From the NCBI GenBank assembly GCA_965203755.1, contig OZ241910.1, positions 1,364,001 through 1,428,000 of the forward strand: a DNA stretch of 64,000 bases, written 5' to 3'. The position numbers were made by a program, and so were the translations under genes. Positions 41,059 to 48,989 of the stretch are shown here, in pieces; the first letter of the stretch is position 1, and each line of letters starts with the position of its first letter. The notes below the pieces were generated by a model. That model was not told where the DNA came from. It made no database searches and saw only the letters and a list, made by a program, of their open reading frames with translations. This DNA is from UBA6055 sp965203755 (GTDB taxonomy: Bacteria > Chloroflexota > Anaerolineae > Aggregatilineales > Phototrophicaceae).

Positions 41059-42282
41059 ATGAATTGGATACGCACAGTTGTGGCTTTGTTCCTGTTTGTG
41101 TGGCTGCCCTCATCCGCCACGGCGCAAAATCCCCGCAGCATGCAAGCCATCTGCGATGCGGCGCAGCCGGCCGAACTCACCGCCGCGCAGTTTCAGGCGC
41201 CTGACGAAGCGCTTGAGGCGGGCATCGACTACCGTGCGATTTTATGCACCACCGCCGGCGCCGTTTACGTCGATCTTTATGAAACCCTGACTCCGGTCAC
41301 CGTGAACAATTTTGTATTTTTGGCACAGCAGGGATATTACGACAGCACCACTTTTCATCGAGTGATTCCCGATTTCATGGCACAGGCCGGCGACCCGACT
41401 GGAACCGGCCGCGGCGGCCCTGGCTATCAATTTCAAGATGAGCCGATTGGCTTCCTCACCTTTGATCGACCCGGCCTGCTGGCTATGGCTAACGCGGGTC
41501 CAGGCACCAACGGCAGCCAATTCTTCATCACCACCGCCGCCGCGCCGCATCTGAATTATCGTCATACGATTTTTGGCGATGTGCTGCTCGGACAGGAGCA
41601 TGTGCTTGCCATCCGCGCGCGCGACCCGCAAACCGCCGTCGAACCGGGCGAAACACTGCAAACCGTCGTGATTGTCACCGACCCGGCTTCGGTTGATCAT
41701 AGCGGCATTGTCGAGTTGGAAGCGGCGACGCAGGAAGATGTCATCGCCGCCTTTGCGGCTTTTACCGACAGCCTGCCGGCCGAACTGCCGCTTCATCCAC
41801 CAGGCTCCGGCTTGTCCACGACCGAAGAAATCCGCCGGGCAATGCCGGCCGATTTGCAGGAGAGTTTTGCGGCCTTTGCCGAGGATTATGGTCATGAGTA
41901 TCGTTATGGCGTGCAAATACTGAATGCTGAATGCGATTCGGCGCTGTTTTTCTCGTCATTGGGATACCAGGTGGATGTTTTTGCCAGCCGCGAAGCCGCA
42001 TCGGACGCTTTGAACGCTGGTTTCATGGCGGATCTGATGATGAGTCAGGGCTTTGAGCCAATGGAAGCGGCGACAGTGTTTATTCAAGCGATGCCGACCT
42101 GCGCCGGTGAAGATGGCTTCCGCATCGCATCGCTGCACACACGCGGCCGCTATCTGGCAACAGTCGAAGCGCTGGCGGGCGCGTCGGTCTTGGAGTCAGT
42201 GACGCCAGTCGACTTGCTGGGCAGTCTTGCCAACCAGATTGAAATGGCCTTCGCTTCCGTCTATGCCAGCGAAATCCGCTAG
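41059..42282 (+). CDS. Exported cyclophilin-type peptidyl-prolyl isomerase with an additional C-terminal domain
   Basis: A 407-residue protein with an N-terminal signal peptide (VVALFLFVWLPSSATAQ). The cyclophilin domain spans about 50-210: YVDLYETLTPVTVNNFVFLA, TTFHRVIPDFMAQAGDP (catalytic arginine in FHRV), GLLAMANAGPGTNGSQFFIT and HLNYRHTIFGDV. These catalyse cis-trans isomerisation of prolyl bonds in exported proteins. Residues about 235-407 form another domain that I do not recognise (LSTTEEIRRAMPADLQESFA; LGYQVDVFASREAASDALNA), with two cysteines (NAECDSALFF, MPTCAGEDGF). AAAGGATAATCTAA supports the start. Single gene, divergent from the VWA gene. Confidence 0.92.
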   Translation: MNWIRTVVALFLFVWLPSSATAQNPRSMQAICDAAQPAELTAAQFQAPDEALEAGIDYRAILCTTAGAVYVDLYETLTPVTVNNFVFLAQQGYYDSTTFHRVIPDFMAQAGDPTGTGRGGPGYQFQDEPIGFLTFDRPGLLAMANAGPGTNGSQFFITTAAAPHLNYRHTIFGDVLLGQEHVLAIRARDPQTAVEPGETLQTVVIVTDPASVDHSGIVELEAATQEDVIAAFAAFTDSLPAELPLHPPGSGLSTTEEIRRAMPADLQESFAAFAEDYGHEYRYGVQILNAECDSALFFSSLGYQVDVFASREAASDALNAGFMADLMMSQGFEPMEAATVFIQAMPTCAGEDGFRIASLHTRGRYLATVEALAGASVLESVTPVDLLGSLANQIEMAFASVYASEIR

Positions 42283-42346
42283 GCACAAGACGACTGGCAA
42301 TTTGGCTTCGCGCTATGTTTTTATGGCGCGGTGACAAGCTCCCCAT

Positions 42347-42958
42347 TCATTCCTGCTCTCGCGTGACAATGCAGTCAACCTTGCCCTCAAGGCTTGCCAG
42401 GCGGTCAATGATTTGTATGTGGAAGTCATTCGCTTTATCCGCCTGCTCCTGAACGCGCTGAACATCGGCTTTCAATTCCTGGCGTACGCCGACAATATCA
42501 GTTTTAAGCTCCTTGCGTGTTTCCACAAGCCCCGTGCGTACTTCAGCGATATCGGTTTTAAGCTCCTTGCGTGTTTCCACAAGCTCCGTGCGTACTTCAA
42601 CGATATCGGTTTTAAGCTCCTTGCGTGTTTCCACAAGCTCCTGGCGCACTTCAACGATATCGGTTTTAAGTTCCTGGCGCACTTCAGCGATATCGGTTTT
42701 AAGCTCCTTGCGTGTTTCCACAAGCTCCTGGCGTACTTCAACAATATCGGTTTTAAGCTCCTTGTGCACTTCAGCGATATCCGTTTTAAGCTCCTGGCGC
42801 ACTCCAGCGATATCCGTTTTAAGCTCCTGGCGCACTCCAGCGATATCCGTTTTAAGCTCGGTACGCGTCTCCGCGATCTGCCTATTTAGAAACCACACCG
42901 AGCCCACCACTGCAAGAATGGTAACGACAACCTCTAACGACAATGCTTCGAGTCCCAT
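42347..42958 (-). CDS. Membrane-anchored coiled-coil protein built from 11- and 7-residue modules
   Basis: A 203-residue protein with one N-terminal span (EVVVTILAVVGSVWFLNRQI) and a coil of about 135 residues. The coil is a chain of ten 11-residue modules of the type ELKTDIAEVRQ and four 7-residue modules ELVETRK, in the order 11,11,11,11,7,11,11,7,11,7,11,7,11,11. The terminal part (FHIQIIDRLASLEGKVDCIV) is a second short coil. GAGGAGAACAGA precedes the ATG. The family logic is the same as for the tandem genes at 2.3-4.2 kb but the residues are different. No catalytic motif; probably a scaffold or oligomeric membrane protein. Confidence 0.8.
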   Translation of the reverse strand: MGLEALSLEVVVTILAVVGSVWFLNRQIAETRTELKTDIAGVRQELKTDIAGVRQELKTDIAEVHKELKTDIVEVRQELVETRKELKTDIAEVRQELKTDIVEVRQELVETRKELKTDIVEVRTELVETRKELKTDIAEVRTGLVETRKELKTDIVGVRQELKADVQRVQEQADKANDFHIQIIDRLASLEGKVDCIVTREQE

Positions 42959-43033
42959 TCTGTTCTCCTCTGTATCCTTATGAGATTATTATACCGCCAT
43001 CTGCTGTCCAATGAAACCCGAACCCCGTTTTCA

Positions 43034-44086
43034 TCAATGAAGATAAGCCGACAGCTGGTCAGTCAGCTTAAAGCGGCGCACACAGCCAAGAAGCTCCTGC
43101 CAGGTTGGCTCGGGCAGTTCAATTCCCGCCGCCAAACGGCGCTGCCGCTGACGAGCCTCGACCTCGCCTGGATACAAGACCTCTCCCTCCAGCGGGCTGG
43201 CTTTGACATATTCAATCGCCTGGTCGACCTGCTCGCTGAAGAGTTCAAGCGGGCCAAAGCGCGAAATGTCCATGACCAGCAAGACCGTCCCCCAGCGATT
43301 CTCATGCGGCGCTTGAGCATCGGAGCGCATGGACGCCATCATGCCGAACAAACCGACCATCATCGCCAGCGCATAACCTTTGTGTCCCACCGACGGCAGT
43401 CCCATCGGCCGCAAGGCGCCGCCAGCCTGCAGCTGATTGGGATCAGTCGTCGGCCGCCCTTCGGCATCCACAATCCATTCAGCCGGCAGGGATTCGCCCT
43501 TTGCCTGGGCGAACATGACTTTCCCGGCCGCCGACATGGAACTGGCAAAGTCAAGGATGACCGGCCCATAGCGCTGGCTGGGCAGCCCCATCGCAATCGG
43601 ATTGGCGCCGATCTTGCGCCCGGCGCCGTTCAGCGGCGCCACAATCGACTTTGGGCCGCCAATGCAGCCATCCCACATCATCGAAGCCATCCCGGCGCGG
43701 GCGGCGGTTTCCGCATAGCTGCCAAGCCGTCCAGTGTGCCCGGCGTGATACATCGAGACCACGGCGATGCCGGCCGAACGCGCCTTCTCAATCGCTAACT
43801 CGGCGCCGAGCTTGACAATCACCTGGCCAAAGGTCCAGCAGCCATCAATCTGCGCCATCGCCGCCGTCTCTTCGACCACCTGAGGCTGCGCCTGCGGCGC
43901 GAGTTGGGCATCATCGATCTGGCGGACATAATGCGGCGCCCGCAGGACACCGTGCGAATCATGGCCGGCGAGATTGGCGTCCACCAGATGACGGGCAACG
44001 ATGTCGGCATAATCGGCCGCCGCCCCGGCCGCCGCCAGAATACTCCTTGTTATGGCCGTTAAGGCATCCGCTTGTATGATCGGCAT
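43034..44086 (-). CDS. Malate/L-lactate dehydrogenase family (Ldh2-like) oxidoreductase
   Basis: A 350-residue NAD(P)-dependent 2-hydroxyacid dehydrogenase of the Ldh2/YlbC/ComC group, which has its own fold unrelated to classical LDH. Diagnostic parts: DANLAGHDSHGVLRAPHYV (catalytic histidine region), GCWTFGQVIVKLGAELAIE, VVSMYHAGHTGRLGSYAETA, and GHKGYALAMMVGLFGMMASM. Substrates of the family include malate, L-lactate, ureidoglycolate and sugar-derived 2-keto acids. AGAAAGGAAATCGA supports the ATG. A single gene with no clear pathway context. Confidence 0.9.
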   Translation of the reverse strand: MPIIQADALTAITRSILAAAGAAADYADIVARHLVDANLAGHDSHGVLRAPHYVRQIDDAQLAPQAQPQVVEETAAMAQIDGCWTFGQVIVKLGAELAIEKARSAGIAVVSMYHAGHTGRLGSYAETAARAGMASMMWDGCIGGPKSIVAPLNGAGRKIGANPIAMGLPSQRYGPVILDFASSMSAAGKVMFAQAKGESLPAEWIVDAEGRPTTDPNQLQAGGALRPMGLPSVGHKGYALAMMVGLFGMMASMRSDAQAPHENRWGTVLLVMDISRFGPLELFSEQVDQAIEYVKASPLEGEVLYPGEVEARQRQRRLAAGIELPEPTWQELLGCVRRFKLTDQLSAYLH

Positions 44087-44133
44087 TCGATTTCCTTTCT
44101 GTTAGATAATGCGAAATCAGCTTTTTGGATTTT

Positions 44134-44757
44134 TTAACTTTTTGAATCTTCTAGCTGGTCAGATTTTGATTGGGATTGCTTTTGTGGATTCGGTTTGTGC
44201 ATAAGGATGATAATTAGAATAAGTGGACTGATTCCAATGCAAAAGCCCAAGATTGCAGACTCAAAAAAATATGGGGTCTCGATTATGCGGCTTGCAATAT
44301 AACCCATCACTAATCCCACTATTGTGAAAAAACCAGCAACCATCAGTTTTGATAATAGCCCTTTAGTAGTTACTAGCGAATATATTGCTATTAGTATCCA
44401 AATAGATGCCGCAGGAAGGAGTTCCTCAATTACTTTCGGTTGATTATTTTCTGGCAACATGTTTGATATCGTGTACCTTAAATCAGGGTTATACTGTTCT
44501 AAATTGCTCACCGTCTTGTTGAAAATATCCTCAAGCTGATTTTGACTCCCTAAACCAGTTTCAGTCAGTGTATTGAGCTCTTTCAATAGATTGACCTGTC
44601 TTTCAAGCCGCCCGATTGTTATTAGACCCATTGCGCTTTCGAGTGCAACTACTACAATGAATACGACTGCGAGTGTAAATACAATTTTCAAGATTTTCCA
44701 AAGACGCGGCTCATCACCGCGAAACAGATTAAGCAATTCTTTAAGAATTTCATCCAC
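44134..44757 (-). CDS. AT-rich integral membrane protein of unknown function
   Basis: A 207-residue protein with one N-terminal span (ILKIVFTLAVVFIVVVALESA), a soluble loop of about 70 residues (LNTLTETGLGSQNQLEDIFN) and three spans in the C-terminal half (ASIWILIAIYSLVTTKGLL; LMVAGFFTIVGLVMGYIASR; AILGFCIGISPLILIIILM). The tail is polar with Ser/Lys/Gln. Codon use and GC are much lower than in the flanking Ldh2 gene, so it was probably acquired together with the adjacent methyltransferase-HNH gene, from which it diverges. GAGGATAATCAAGTGG precedes the ATG. Family not recognised. Confidence 0.7.
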   Translation of the reverse strand: MDEILKELLNLFRGDEPRLWKILKIVFTLAVVFIVVVALESAMGLITIGRLERQVNLLKELNTLTETGLGSQNQLEDIFNKTVSNLEQYNPDLRYTISNMLPENNQPKVIEELLPAASIWILIAIYSLVTTKGLLSKLMVAGFFTIVGLVMGYIASRIIETPYFFESAILGFCIGISPLILIIILMHKPNPQKQSQSKSDQLEDSKS

Positions 44758-44950
44758 TTGATTATCCTCATTGAATTAAAGGAACTACCTTGATTGAAAC
44801 CAATCAGTGTAATAGTTTTATTGGAGAATCAAATGTTACTGTAACGTCTTTGAAAACCTAATCCTGTCGGCCAATTTTTGTAGCCTGTTACAGTATTGTA
44901 ATCAATGTAACCCAAAGGCGGATGCTTGCAAAATGAATCGCCTAATTCTA

Positions 44951-44979
44951 TTGCAAAGAACATAAAAAAGCGTTATACT
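44951..44979 (+). promoter_or_regulatory. Promoter of the methyltransferase-HNH gene
   Basis: TTGCAA at 44951-44956 and TATACT at 44974-44979 with an ideal 17-base spacer. Transcription would start near 44986 and give a leader of about 160 bases that includes both hairpins described next. The remaining part of the 389-base intergenic region (44758-44950) is AT-rich without other signals. Confidence 0.6.
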
Positions 44980-45016
44980 TTATTTGGCGATGAGTTCTTC
45001 ATGGCTTCTATACGGT

Positions 45017-45063
45017 GTTTCCTGTGGCAGTGGGTTCCAGTCCATGAATCTGCCACAGGAAAC
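45017..45063 (+). promoter_or_regulatory. Perfect 14-bp inverted repeat in the leader
   Basis: GTTTCCTGTGGCAG at 45017-45030 is answered by CTGCCACAGGAAAC at 45050-45063, separated by 19 bases. The stem is perfect and GC-containing; no U-run follows, so it is not an ordinary terminator. It lies about 30 bases after the predicted transcription start. It could be a protein operator, an RNA switch element or a mobile-element end. Confidence 0.75.
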
Positions 45064-45100
45064 CTCTAAACTTTGAAAACCTTGCGGCTTTCAGTTTGAG

Positions 45101-45157
45101 TATATCCCATTTAGAAGCTCCATGAAACGCTTGCTTATTTACTTAAATGGGAATATA
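45101..45157 (+). promoter_or_regulatory. Second inverted repeat covering the start codon
   Basis: TATATCCCATTTA at 45101-45113 pairs with TAAATGGGAATATA at 45144-45157 except for one bulged A. The ATG of the following gene (45147-45149) is inside the right arm, so the folded RNA would bury the start codon. There is no normal Shine-Dalgarno site ahead of that ATG. Confidence 0.6.
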
Positions 45158-46610
45158 CGAAGTCAACGTGGCACAACCTAACTTCAAGAACCGTACACTT
45201 TTTCATGGCGACAACCTAGAGTTTCTGCGCGGGATGAACAGCGAAACCGTTCACCTGATTGCGACCGATCCACCCTTCAACAAGAATAAAGACTTCCATG
45301 CCACACCCGACAGTCTTGCTAAAGGCGCAAGGTTTCAAGATCGCTGGTCTTGGGAGCGAGACGTACAGGGTGAGTGGGTGGATAGCATTAAAGATGATTG
45401 GCCCGCAGTTTGGTCGGTGATAGAGGCCGCACGGGCATCCTATAACGACGGCATGGGCGCATTCCTATGCTGGCTTGGTGTTCGATTGATGGAGATGCAC
45501 CGGGTATTACGGCAAGATGGGAGTATTTATTTGCATATAGACCATACAGCACATGCTTATGTTAAAGCATTGATGGATGCTATCTTTGAATATAAAAACT
45601 TCAGGAATGAAATTGTATGGTTTTACCCATCTATGTCTGCTGCCCGTAAGCAATTTCCCAAAAAACATGATTCTATTTTGTTTTATACAAAGAGTAAAAA
45701 TTGGACATTTAACGGAGATGACGTTCGTGAACAATATGATGAAAAAACAATTCAGAGATATAAAAATGATGTGATTTTTCCGGGTGGATATAAAGCAAAG
45801 ATGAACCCAAAAGGGAGATTGCCTTACTCAGTTTGGCAAATTCCTCCATTAAGAAATGTTTCTAAAGAGAATACAGGCTATCCAACTCAAAAGCCGCTTG
45901 CACTTTATGAACGTATTATCAAAGCAGGCAGTAACCCCAACGACGTTGTTCTTGACCCTTTCTGCGGTTGTGCAACAACGCCAATTGCTACCGAGCGACT
46001 GGGACGTCAATGGGTTGGGATAGATATATGGGATGATGCTTATCAAACCATACTCGCGCGGCTAGAATCCGAGGGACTGGCAGTAAAAAGCAAAGCCGCC
46101 GAACAACCGCATCTCATGACCTTTGGGGATGTTCTTTACTTGACCACACCTCCGATACGAACAGATGACAATGAAATGGCAGCCCCCAGTTTCAGGCTGA
46201 AAATACAGCGTCCAGTGGCTAATTGGGAAAAAATGACACACAAGCAAATGGTGAATGTTCTGGTATACGCACAAAGCACTGATGGAGGTGTAATTTGCGG
46301 GGGCTGTGGTCGTGTGCTTGAAAGAGAGTTCATGGAGCTTGACCATATCACTCCGAAATCGGACAGAGGCGCGAATCACATCCTCAATCGCATCTTACTG
46401 TGTCGCCCATGCAACAGCAGAAAACGAGATAATTTAACATTGCGTGGGCTACTGCGCGAGAATAAAAAGAAGGCAGTCAATTGGATGAAAGACGAGAACA
46501 TGGCAAAGATAGCTCAAGAACATGCAAGAGATAAGGCTGAATGGGTACGAGACTATTATGACATCCCAGAGTGTAAGGCTTTGCAGGAAGGTAAAAAGAT
46601 ATTATTTTAA
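45147..46610 (+). CDS. DNA methyltransferase (N4/N6 amino type) fused to an HNH endonuclease domain
   Basis: A 487-residue protein. Near the N-terminus is the catalytic motif IV, ATDPPFNKNKDFH (residue about 39), and further on NDVVLDPFCGCATTPIATERLGRQWVGIDI (about 270), the SAM-binding motif I; this order (IV before I) is the beta class of amino-methyltransferases. The C-terminal 130 residues are an HNH nuclease: VICGGCGRVLEREFMELDHITPKSDRG, then ILLCRPCNSRKRDNL, with zinc-binding CxxC pairs and the DH of the ββα-metal fold. A single chain could thus methylate and cut DNA, like a type IIG enzyme but with HNH. Low GC. Start is uncertain: the ATG lies in a hairpin and a GTG at 45171 is possible. 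Confidence 0.85.
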   Translation: MGIYEVNVAQPNFKNRTLFHGDNLEFLRGMNSETVHLIATDPPFNKNKDFHATPDSLAKGARFQDRWSWERDVQGEWVDSIKDDWPAVWSVIEAARASYNDGMGAFLCWLGVRLMEMHRVLRQDGSIYLHIDHTAHAYVKALMDAIFEYKNFRNEIVWFYPSMSAARKQFPKKHDSILFYTKSKNWTFNGDDVREQYDEKTIQRYKNDVIFPGGYKAKMNPKGRLPYSVWQIPPLRNVSKENTGYPTQKPLALYERIIKAGSNPNDVVLDPFCGCATTPIATERLGRQWVGIDIWDDAYQTILARLESEGLAVKSKAAEQPHLMTFGDVLYLTTPPIRTDDNEMAAPSFRLKIQRPVANWEKMTHKQMVNVLVYAQSTDGGVICGGCGRVLEREFMELDHITPKSDRGANHILNRILLCRPCNSRKRDNLTLRGLLRENKKKAVNWMKDENMAKIAQEHARDKAEWVRDYYDIPECKALQEGKKILF

Positions 46611-46675
46611 TGGAAAACTGCCGGACAACCGTAGACGATAATCCGTCCCGGCCGATGCTTGCAAAGCGGTTGGTT

Positions 46676-48058
46676 TCAGTCCAGCGGACGGCGGCGGTCC
46701 TGCTCAACATCGCGGAACCAGGCTTCTAAATCCGAAAGCATCGCCGCGGCTTTGCCGGGATACTGTTCGGCTAAATCCTGCTGTTCAAAGGGGTCGGCGG
46801 CGATATTAAAGAGCAGAGGCGGCGGTGGCGCCGGGACAGTCCGCGCCGGCTCGGCATCGGTGATAATATCATCAAAGTCCTCTGGGAAGTATTTGATGGC
46901 ATGGTCAAGAGCCGTATCAACCGGGCTGACCCGCATCGCCGCCGGGATGCGCGGCCGCAGCAGTTTCCAATCGCCGTCGCGCATGGCGGCATTGCAGGAC
47001 ATCATCGGTGTATAGCGGTTCCACTGCCAAAAGCGGCGGGGATTGACCTTGCCCGACTCGCCCCGCAGCGCCGGCAGCGCATTGACCCCATCCAGTTCAA
47101 GCTGCGGCGGCGCATCCAGCCCGACCATGTTCAGCAGGGTTGGAAACCAGTCGGTATAATGCACCATCTCGCCGCTGCGGATGCCGCCATCCAGCCCGTC
47201 GGGCCAACGGATAATCAGCGGGACGCGGATGCCGCCCTCATAGGTATTGCCCTTCTGCCCGTTCCAGCCATGATTGCAGCGCGCCTGCGAAAAGCCGTTC
47301 CAATCGCCCAAGGCCGGGCCGTTGTCGCTGGTGAAAATCACAATCGTATTGTCGGCGATGCCGCGCTGGCGCAGCTTGTCCAGAATGCGCTGAATGCCGG
47401 CGTCCATGATCTCAATCATGGCATAAATCAGGCTCACCCCCAGGCTAAAGCCGCGGGCGCTGTATTTTTGGGCGACCGCGTCCGGCGCCTCGAGGGGGAA
47501 ATGGGGCGCGTTATAAGCCAATTGCAGGAAAAAGGCTGCGTGGCGATGGCGGTCGATAAAGGCAGTCGCTGCCTCTGTAAAGACATCGGTCAGATAGCGG
47601 TCTTGGCTGCCGTATTCAATGTTGCCGCTGCGCTCCAAGCGATAGCGATAATAGGGATTCCAGCCGCCCTGAAAGCCAACAAATTCCTGATAGCCGCGCG
47701 CCGTCGGATGATAGGCCGGCCCCAGATTGCCATTGTGCCATTTGCCGATCAGGCCGGTGGCATAGCCGGCGTTCCCCAAGACATCGGCCAAGGTGATTTC
47801 ATCCAGCCGCAGCCGATCAAGACCGCGGGCTTCCAGTGTATCGATGCTGCCGGTTCGATGCGGATAACGTCCCGTCATCAGCGCCGCCCGCGCCGGCGCG
47901 CACACCGGCGAAGCGGAATAATGCTGGGTCAGGCAGATGCCTTCGGCCGCCAGCGCATCCAGCGTCGGCGTACAGGAAATTTGATTGTTAAAGATGCCAA
48001 AGTCGCCATAGCCCATATCATCGGCAATCACCAAAATAATGTTTGGCGGCGGCGTCAT
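46676..48058 (-). CDS. Type I sulfatase (cysteine-type, formylglycine-dependent)
   Basis: A 460-residue sulfatase from the ATG at 48058. IILVIADDMGYGDFG supplies the metal-binding aspartates. The modification motif is C53-A-P-A-R57 in SPVCAPARAALMTGRYPHR, where the cysteine is converted to formylglycine by a FGE enzyme or anaerobic maturase, which is not encoded nearby. FTSDNGPALGDW and GQKGNTYEGGIRVPLIIRWP complete the metal site. No signal peptide, so it is predicted cytoplasmic or exported by another route. The start overlaps the stop of the FHA-domain gene by four bases (ATGA), so the two are translationally coupled. Substrate unknown. Confidence 0.92.
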   Translation of the reverse strand: MTPPPNIILVIADDMGYGDFGIFNNQISCTPTLDALAAEGICLTQHYSASPVCAPARAALMTGRYPHRTGSIDTLEARGLDRLRLDEITLADVLGNAGYATGLIGKWHNGNLGPAYHPTARGYQEFVGFQGGWNPYYRYRLERSGNIEYGSQDRYLTDVFTEAATAFIDRHRHAAFFLQLAYNAPHFPLEAPDAVAQKYSARGFSLGVSLIYAMIEIMDAGIQRILDKLRQRGIADNTIVIFTSDNGPALGDWNGFSQARCNHGWNGQKGNTYEGGIRVPLIIRWPDGLDGGIRSGEMVHYTDWFPTLLNMVGLDAPPQLELDGVNALPALRGESGKVNPRRFWQWNRYTPMMSCNAAMRDGDWKLLRPRIPAAMRVSPVDTALDHAIKYFPEDFDDIITDAEPARTVPAPPPPLLFNIAADPFEQQDLAEQYPGKAAAMLSDLEAWFRDVEQDRRRPLD

Positions 48059-48417
48059 GCCTGGTCTTCCTCGTCCTGCTGCGCCAGCGAATTGACCAGC
48101 CAAAACCGAGCTTCGGTGACGCCAAAGACAATGGCATCGCCATCCTGGAGCAGATGGGCTTGGTCCTCAAGCAGCGGCTGACTGTTGACGGCGGTTCCAT
48201 TGGTGCTGCCCAGGTCATTGATGCTGAAGCGGCCATCCTCGCAGTTGACGACCGCATGGCGCCGCGATATCCGCCTTTCGGGAATATGGACGTCGTTAGC
48301 CGCCGAACGGCCAATGGTCGCGCGGCCGCCTGTCGGCAAGGCAAACTCGCGGACGGCGTCGGTCTGCGGGTCTGACCATACCAGTTTGGCAAGTGGACTG
48401 TTCTGTTCATTGTTCAT
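48055..48417 (-). CDS. FHA-domain protein
   Basis: A 120-residue protein from the ATG at 48417, practically one FHA domain. The conserved residues are all visible: IGRS at the first loop, NDVHIPERRISRRHAVV (the SRRHA phosphothreonine-contact loop) and NDLGSTNGTAVN. The C-terminus is acidic (QQDEEDQA). FHA domains bind phosphothreonine peptides, so it may connect a Ser/Thr kinase to some process. The coupling with the sulfatase is unusual. An in-frame upstream start at 48537 would overlap the PIN gene and is less likely. Confidence 0.85.
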   Translation of the reverse strand: MNNEQNSPLAKLVWSDPQTDAVREFALPTGGRATIGRSAANDVHIPERRISRRHAVVNCEDGRFSINDLGSTNGTAVNSQPLLEDQAHLLQDGDAIVFGVTEARFWLVNSLAQQDEEDQA

Positions 48418-48497
48418 CAAAGGGATCCCCGCTTCGCACTGTGCTTCATCTGCATGGATTATACCATAGCATGAAATGGGCGGCAGGGATTGAATGG

Positions 48498-48989
48498 CTA
48501 AGCGCCCGCCAGTTTTGACTGAATATAATCGGGACACAATTCATAAATCGCAAATCCGCGTTCCGCTAATTTTTCCTTTGTCCAATCTGTATCGGTGGCA
48601 TTATAGATCGGCGCATAAGGATTGAACTGCATTGCCAGGGCGATAAACTTTCGATCTGTGGGATCATGAAAAGCAATCCACGGCGGCAAAATGGCATGGC
48701 CATGGTCATCAAATTCAATCTGTATCTCTACAAGCCGATGGAAAAGGCGTCCTGTCAGTTGGTTCAGCAGACCCTCGGCTATTCCGCCTTTTTTGACGTT
48801 ATTCCGATATTCCGCGATGATTTTGTAAGTCGTCAGCGAGTCAACAATCAGCCGGTCTTCGCTATCGATAAATCGCTGGAGCCAATTCGCACAGGCTTGG
48901 ATACAGTTTTTCTCTTCTGCTGTATTCACTTCATCAATCGGCCTGTCAACCATCACCCATACATTGGTATCGACGACAATATCAGACAC
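48498..48989 (-). CDS. PIN-like domain ribonuclease
   Basis: A 163-residue protein starting with GTG at 48989 (GGGAG seven bases upstream). The N-terminal strand VVDTNVWVMVD contains the first catalytic aspartate (D7) of PIN domains; further acidic residues fit in the pattern (IIAEYRNN, FHDPTDRKFIALAMQ and NATDTDWTKEK). These would chelate the metal for RNA cleavage. It overlaps the end of the ATPase gene by eight bases, so it is coupled to it. In toxin-antitoxin or defence systems the PIN protein is the effector. No VapB-like antitoxin is visible next to it. Confidence 0.75.
   Translation of the reverse strand: MSDIVVDTNVWVMVDRPIDEVNTAEEKNCIQACANWLQRFIDSEDRLIVDSLTTYKIIAEYRNNVKKGGIAEGLLNQLTGRLFHRLVEIQIEFDDHGHAILPPWIAFHDPTDRKFIALAMQFNPYAPIYNATDTDWTKEKLAERGFAIYELCPDYIQSKLAGA

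Noticed and set aside
42472..42889. Short repeats (33 and 21 bases) considered as CRISPR or VNTR
   Set aside because: The repeats are in frame and encode coiled-coil modules; there are no unique spacers between them.
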